A stretch of DNA of 64,000 bases from contig JABFFZ010000018.1 of assembly GCA_013112725.1 (NCBI GenBank), forward strand, positions 1 through 64,000, written 5' to 3'. Under the pieces are notes generated by a model, which was not told the origin of the DNA, did not search any database, and saw only the letters and a list, made by a program, of their open reading frames with translations. Source of the DNA: Chloroflexota bacterium. Its GTDB lineage: Bacteria > Chloroflexota > Anaerolineae > Promineifilales > Promineifilaceae. The position numbers were made by a program, and so were the translations under genes. Shown here one piece after another: positions 60,587 through 64,000 of this stretch (position 1 is its first letter; the number at the start of each line of letters is the position of its first letter).

Positions 60587-62497
60587 ATGGCTGAAAACAA
60601 AAGTATGGTAGGCGAAGTGTACTATCCGGCGCCGGAAGTGATTACCCGCGCCCACATTTCCGACTATGACAAAGTCCATGCGGAAGCGTCGGCAGACCTG
60701 GCTGGTTTTTGGGGCAAAATTGCTGCCGAAAATTACGAATGGTACAAGCCATGGGAAACCGTTTTGGATGATCGTAACGCCCCCTTTTACAAATGGTTTG
60801 TAGGGGCCAAAGTGAACATCATCCACAATGCGCTCGACCGGCACATGCGCACGGCCGTGCGCAACAAAGCCGCCCTTATCTTTGAAGGCGAACCGGGGGA
60901 TGTGCGCACCTACACTTACCAGCAGCTCAACTTTGAAGTATGCAAATTTGCCAGCGTCCTGCGTTCCATGGGCGTTAGCAAAGGTGACCGCGTCACCATT
61001 TACATGGGGCGCATCCCCGAACTGATCATCGCCATGCTTGCCTGCGCCAAAGTAGGCGCCATGCACTCCGTCGTCTATGGCGGCTTTTCCACCGAAGCCT
61101 TGTTGGGGCGCATTGACGATAGTAAGTCCAAGCTGCTCATCACCTGCGACGGCGCCTGGCTGCGTGGCAAAATTGTGGAACTCAAACAAATTGCCAACGA
61201 AGCCGTAGACCGCGCCGGCACCATCCAATCCGTCATTTGTGTCAAGCGCACCGGGCAAGAGGTGGAAATGGTGTCCGGGCGTGATTACTGGTATCACGAC
61301 CTGATGAATCTGCCTATTGCCGACCCCAAAGCAGCCACACAGGTCATGGATGCCGAAGACCCGCTCTTCATCCTCTACACCTCCGGCACCACCGGCAAAC
61401 CCAAGGCCATCTTGCATACGCATGGCGGCTATATGGTCTGGACGAGTACCACGCTCAAATGGACATTTGACGTGAAACCGGAGGATGTCTGGTGGTGTGC
61501 CGCCGATCCGGGCTGGATTACCGGGCACAGTTACATCGTCTATGCGCCCTTGATTTTGGGCGCGACCAGCGTCATGTATGAGGGCGCGCCCACCCACCCC
61601 TACCCCGATCGGTGGTGGTCTATCGTAGCCAAATATGGCGTTTCCATCATGTACACCGCGCCCACAGCCATTCGTGGCCTGATGCGGTTTGGTGAAAGCT
61701 GGCCCAATAAACACGATCTTTCTTCGCTGCGGCTGTTAGGCACGGTGGGTGAACCCATCAACCCTGAAGCCTGGAAGTGGTATTACCGCGTCATTGGCAA
61801 AGAACGCTGCCCCATTATGGATACCTGGTGGCAGACGGAAACGGGCGGTTTTATGATTACCCCGCTGCCCTGTGTGCCCCTGAAGCCGGGGTCAGCCACC
61901 CGCGCCTTCCCCGGCGTGCAGATAGATGTGGTGGATGAAGAAGGCGATCCCGTCGCCGCCAACGAAGAAGGCTACCTGGTTATCCAATCCCCCTGGCCTG
62001 GAATGCTGCGCACGGTTTATCAGGACCCTGACCGGTATGTGCAGCAGTATTGGAGCCGTTTTGCCGAACAGGGCTGGTACCTGCCCGGCGACAGCGCCCG
62101 CAAGGATGAAGATGGGTATATCTGGGTGATCGGCCGTATAGACGACGTGATCAAAGTGTCTGGCTACCGTTTGGGCACGGCCGAAATTGAAAGCGCCCTG
62201 GTCAGCCACCCGGCGGTGGCCGAAGCCGCCGCCATTGGCATCCCTGACCCCAACGAAGTGAAAGGGAATATCATCAAAGCGTACTGCATTTTGCGCCAGG
62301 GATATGACGCCACCGAAAAGCTGGCCCACGAACTGCGGGACCATGTGGGGCATGAAATGGGGCCAATTGCCAAACCGGAAACAGTGGAATTTGTCACTTC
62401 CCTCCCCAAAACGCGCTCTGGCAAAATTATGCGCCGTGTCCTCAAAGCCCGCGCCCAGGGCCATGATGAGGGCGATCTTTCTACTTTGGAAGAATAA
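60587..62497 (+). CDS. acs: Acetyl-CoA synthetase
   Basis: The 636-residue AMP-forming enzyme converts acetate, ATP and CoA to acetyl-CoA. It has [35 protein letters not shown], the acetate-pocket region [17 protein letters not shown], the hinge [20 protein letters not shown] and the lysine motif [11 protein letters not shown] that is acetylated in well-studied homologues. GGAGG precedes the ATG. An ATTCATAATTCAT repeat lies just upstream. Confidence 0.96.
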   Translation: MAENKSMVGEVYYPAPEVITRAHISDYDKVHAEASADLAGFWGKIAAENYEWYKPWETVLDDRNAPFYKWFVGAKVNIIHNALDRHMRTAVRNKAALIFEGEPGDVRTYTYQQLNFEVCKFASVLRSMGVSKGDRVTIYMGRIPELIIAMLACAKVGAMHSVVYGGFSTEALLGRIDDSKSKLLITCDGAWLRGKIVELKQIANEAVDRAGTIQSVICVKRTGQEVEMVSGRDYWYHDLMNLPIADPKAATQVMDAEDPLFILYTSGTTGKPKAILHTHGGYMVWTSTTLKWTFDVKPEDVWWCAADPGWITGHSYIVYAPLILGATSVMYEGAPTHPYPDRWWSIVAKYGVSIMYTAPTAIRGLMRFGESWPNKHDLSSLRLLGTVGEPINPEAWKWYYRVIGKERCPIMDTWWQTETGGFMITPLPCVPLKPGSATRAFPGVQIDVVDEEGDPVAANEEGYLVIQSPWPGMLRTVYQDPDRYVQQYWSRFAEQGWYLPGDSARKDEDGYIWVIGRIDDVIKVSGYRLGTAEIESALVSHPAVAEAAAIGIPDPNEVKGNIIKAYCILRQGYDATEKLAHELRDHVGHEMGPIAKPETVEFVTSLPKTRSGKIMRRVLKARAQGHDEGDLSTLEE

Positions 62498-62506
62498 TGA
62501 TGCGAG

Positions 62507-62602
62507 ATGCGTGACGAGTGATGCGTGAATGGATGTTACGGGTCACTTGTCACGCATCACTCGTCACGCATCACTCGTCACGCATCACTCGTCACGCATC
62601 AC
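62507..62602. repeat. GTGACGA/TCGTCAC repeat array
   Basis: GCGTGACGAGTGATGCGTGA is followed by three tandem 14-bp units TCACTCGTCACGCA in the opposite sense. It separates the convergent acs and TRAP genes and reuses the GTGACGA heptamer of 5311 and 12086. Confidence 0.9.
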
Positions 62603-62607
62603 AGGTT

Positions 62608-63945
62608 TTACGACGACAGATTAACCAGCCACAAAACAGTCGCCGGGACCAGCATCACGACAATCAGCGCCACCGCTTGTAAACCCATGAAAGGCAGTGC
62701 GCCTTTGTGAATGTCCAACGTGGGCACTTCGGGCGGGGCCACGCTTTGCAGATAAAAGAGGGAGAAGCCAACGGGGGGGGAAATAAACGCCATATTGAGA
62801 TTGATGGCGATCATCACCGTAAACCAGATGAGATTGACATCTAGCAAGATGGCGGCGGGGATAAAAATGGGCAGGGCAATAAAGCTGATTTCCAGAAATT
62901 CCAGGTTGATGCCCAGTAAGAAAATGGCGATATTGGCCACAATAATGAATCCCCAATACCCACCCGGCAAGTTGGTCAGCAGTTGGGTGGCAAATCGCTG
63001 CCCGCCCAAATTGTCAAACACCAGGCTAAATAAATTGGAACAGAATAAGATCATCAATACCAGCGAGGTGATATTAGCGGTGGAGCGGGCGGCCTGGGTG
63101 ACGACTTTCCAGGTGAAATTGCGGTTGAGGGCTGCCAGGACGCAGGCGCCAAATGCGCCCACGGCGCCGGCTTCGGTGGGGGTAGCCAGGCCGGCAAAAA
63201 TGCTGCCCAACACGGCAAAGATAAGGATGAGGGGCGGTACCACCGCTACCAGGGTGCGGCGGGCCAATGCCCACCCTTTCAGGGTGCGCGCTTCTTTGGG
63301 TATGGGGGGGGCCAGCGACGGCCGTAAAAAACCCACCACCAACACATAAGCCGCATACAAACCGGCCAAAATCAGACCAGGAATCAGAGCGCCCAGGAAA
63401 AGTTTGCCCACAGATATCCCCACCTGCTGGCTCAGGACAACCAATACCAGACTGGGCGGGATCAACTGCGCCAGCGTGCCGGAAGCGGTGATGACGCCCG
63501 TAGACAGCTTGTTGTCGTAGCCGTACCGTACCATGATGGGCAGCGCCAACAGCCCCATAACGATCACCGTTGCGGCCACCACACCGGTAGCGGCTGCCAG
63601 CAGCGTGCCCACAATCACCACCGCTAACGCCAGCCCGCCGGGTAATGGCCCCATCAACAGGCCAATCGTTTCCAGCAGTCGCTCGGCCAAGCCGGACTTC
63701 TCAAATATGGCGCCCATAAAGACAAAAAATGGTATCGCCAGCAAGGTGAAGTCTGACATCGAACCAAACCAGCGGTTAGGCAGCAGCCGGAGGATATTTA
63801 GATCAAAGGCGTCCAGCGCCAGCCCAATCGCGCCAAAGACGATGGCCGTACCGGCAAACGAAAAAGCGACCGGATATCCGCTCAGGATGAGGAATAAGAA
63901 CAACACAAACATGATGATGGCTACCCATTCAAATCCCGATCCCAT
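62608..63945 (-). CDS. dctM: TRAP transporter large permease (DctM)
   Basis: This 445-residue protein has about twelve membrane helices and the DctM patterns [58 protein letters not shown] and [14 protein letters not shown]. It is the sodium-coupled transport subunit for dicarboxylate or similar substrates. GAGGAGAAGG precedes the ATG. The small permease and binding protein would normally lie upstream, beyond the right end of the window. Confidence 0.94.
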   Translation of the reverse strand: MGSGFEWVAIIMFVLFLFLILSGYPVAFSFAGTAIVFGAIGLALDAFDLNILRLLPNRWFGSMSDFTLLAIPFFVFMGAIFEKSGLAERLLETIGLLMGPLPGGLALAVVIVGTLLAAATGVVAATVIVMGLLALPIMVRYGYDNKLSTGVITASGTLAQLIPPSLVLVVLSQQVGISVGKLFLGALIPGLILAGLYAAYVLVVGFLRPSLAPPIPKEARTLKGWALARRTLVAVVPPLILIFAVLGSIFAGLATPTEAGAVGAFGACVLAALNRNFTWKVVTQAARSTANITSLVLMILFCSNLFSLVFDNLGGQRFATQLLTNLPGGYWGFIIVANIAIFLLGINLEFLEISFIALPIFIPAAILLDVNLIWFTVMIAINLNMAFISPPVGFSLFYLQSVAPPEVPTLDIHKGALPFMGLQAVALIVVMLVPATVLWLVNLSS

Positions 63946-63962
63946 ACCTTCTCCTCATAAAT

Positions 63963-64000
63963 ACGTTTGTAGTAGGCGATTCATCGCCTGCTGACGGCAC
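63963..64000. repeat. Second copy of the AGGCGAT palindromic element
   Basis: CGTTTGTAGTAGGCGATTCA then TCGCCTGCTGACGGCAC is, in reverse, almost the same as 19589-19629. It starts 18 bp upstream of the DctM gene and runs off the window. Confidence 0.8.

Noticed and set aside
60563..61714. Long open frame antisense to acs (383 codons)
   Set aside because: It mirrors a conserved enzyme gene, has no ribosome-binding site and no recognisable motif; GC-rich codon bias alone keeps such frames open.

Overview
This is about 64 kb of a GC-rich (roughly 55 %) bacterial chromosome. Gene content suggests a member of the Chloroflexota, probably Anaerolineae-like: a ~200-residue EF-Ts, the rpsB-tsf-pyrH-frr-uppS-cdsA block, ScpA without a neighbouring ScpB, many zinc-ribbon and GAF/FHA proteins, Uma2, DUF5684 and a lone Flp-type pilin. 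The phylum call is an inference. Two sequence habits run through the window. The palindromic octamer ACGGCCGT occurs about 109 times by hand count, where roughly one or two would be expected. Most gene junctions carry short tandem heptamers or snap-back palindromes. Together these resemble the HIP1 octamer and STRR heptamer repeats of cyanobacteria.

Layout. 1-9.4 kb: zinc-ribbon proteins, a secreted Cys-rich protein, scpA, a GAF-GAF-PAS histidine kinase, polA. 9.7-14 kb: a FadR-type regulator with a near-perfect FadR operator in its own promoter, then an alkylglycerone-phosphate-synthase-like flavoenzyme and a glycerol-3-phosphate dehydrogenase, a lipid/ether-lipid block. 14.2-18.8 kb: a complete diversity-generating retroelement (DGR). 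It has a membrane-anchored NACHT ATPase ending in an FGE/C-type-lectin-like domain that carries the variable repeat, a DGR reverse transcriptase, Avd, and a template repeat that differs from the variable repeat only at template adenines in its core. 19-22 kb: a MarR regulator with a double palindromic operator, two glyoxalase-fold dioxygenases and an esterase, like the Bacillus mhq quinone-resistance genes. 22-24.8 kb: Uma2, pyroglutamyl peptidase, CopC and a redoxin lipoprotein. 24.8-28.4 kb: a four-gene operon (winged helix, membrane protein, EAD-TPR protein, STAND-like ATPase) that looks like a conflict or signalling module. 28.6-40.9 kb: a Usp-DUF389 protein, tRNA-His, tRNA-Arg, the translation/lipid-carrier block, fbp, rho and a tandem pair of LysM-M23 peptidases.

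41-48.5 kb: an integron-type integrase remnant, a 16S rRNA G1405-methyltransferase homologue, a thioesterase/acyl-CoA ligase/CoA-transferase group, an ECF sigma factor with a membrane partner, and a c-type cytochrome gene whose original start is cut off by an in-frame TAG. 48.5-57.5 kb: an AbiEii-type toxin-antitoxin pair, YitT, two ABC sugar permeases, a PIG-V-like mannosyltransferase, malic enzyme, a cyclase and an FHA protein. 57.6-64 kb: a Usp-like protein, two 95-bp IS66-type MITEs with 8-bp target duplications, a Flp pilin, two DUF5684 proteins, acetyl-CoA synthetase and a TRAP transporter large subunit.

The most notable system is the DGR. Its predicted topology puts the hypervariable ligand-binding face in the cytoplasm beside a NACHT switch, which suggests a diversifying intracellular sensor. 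The cassette lies in the longest stretch of the window (13,950-19,381) without the genome's signature octamer, which suggests it was acquired.
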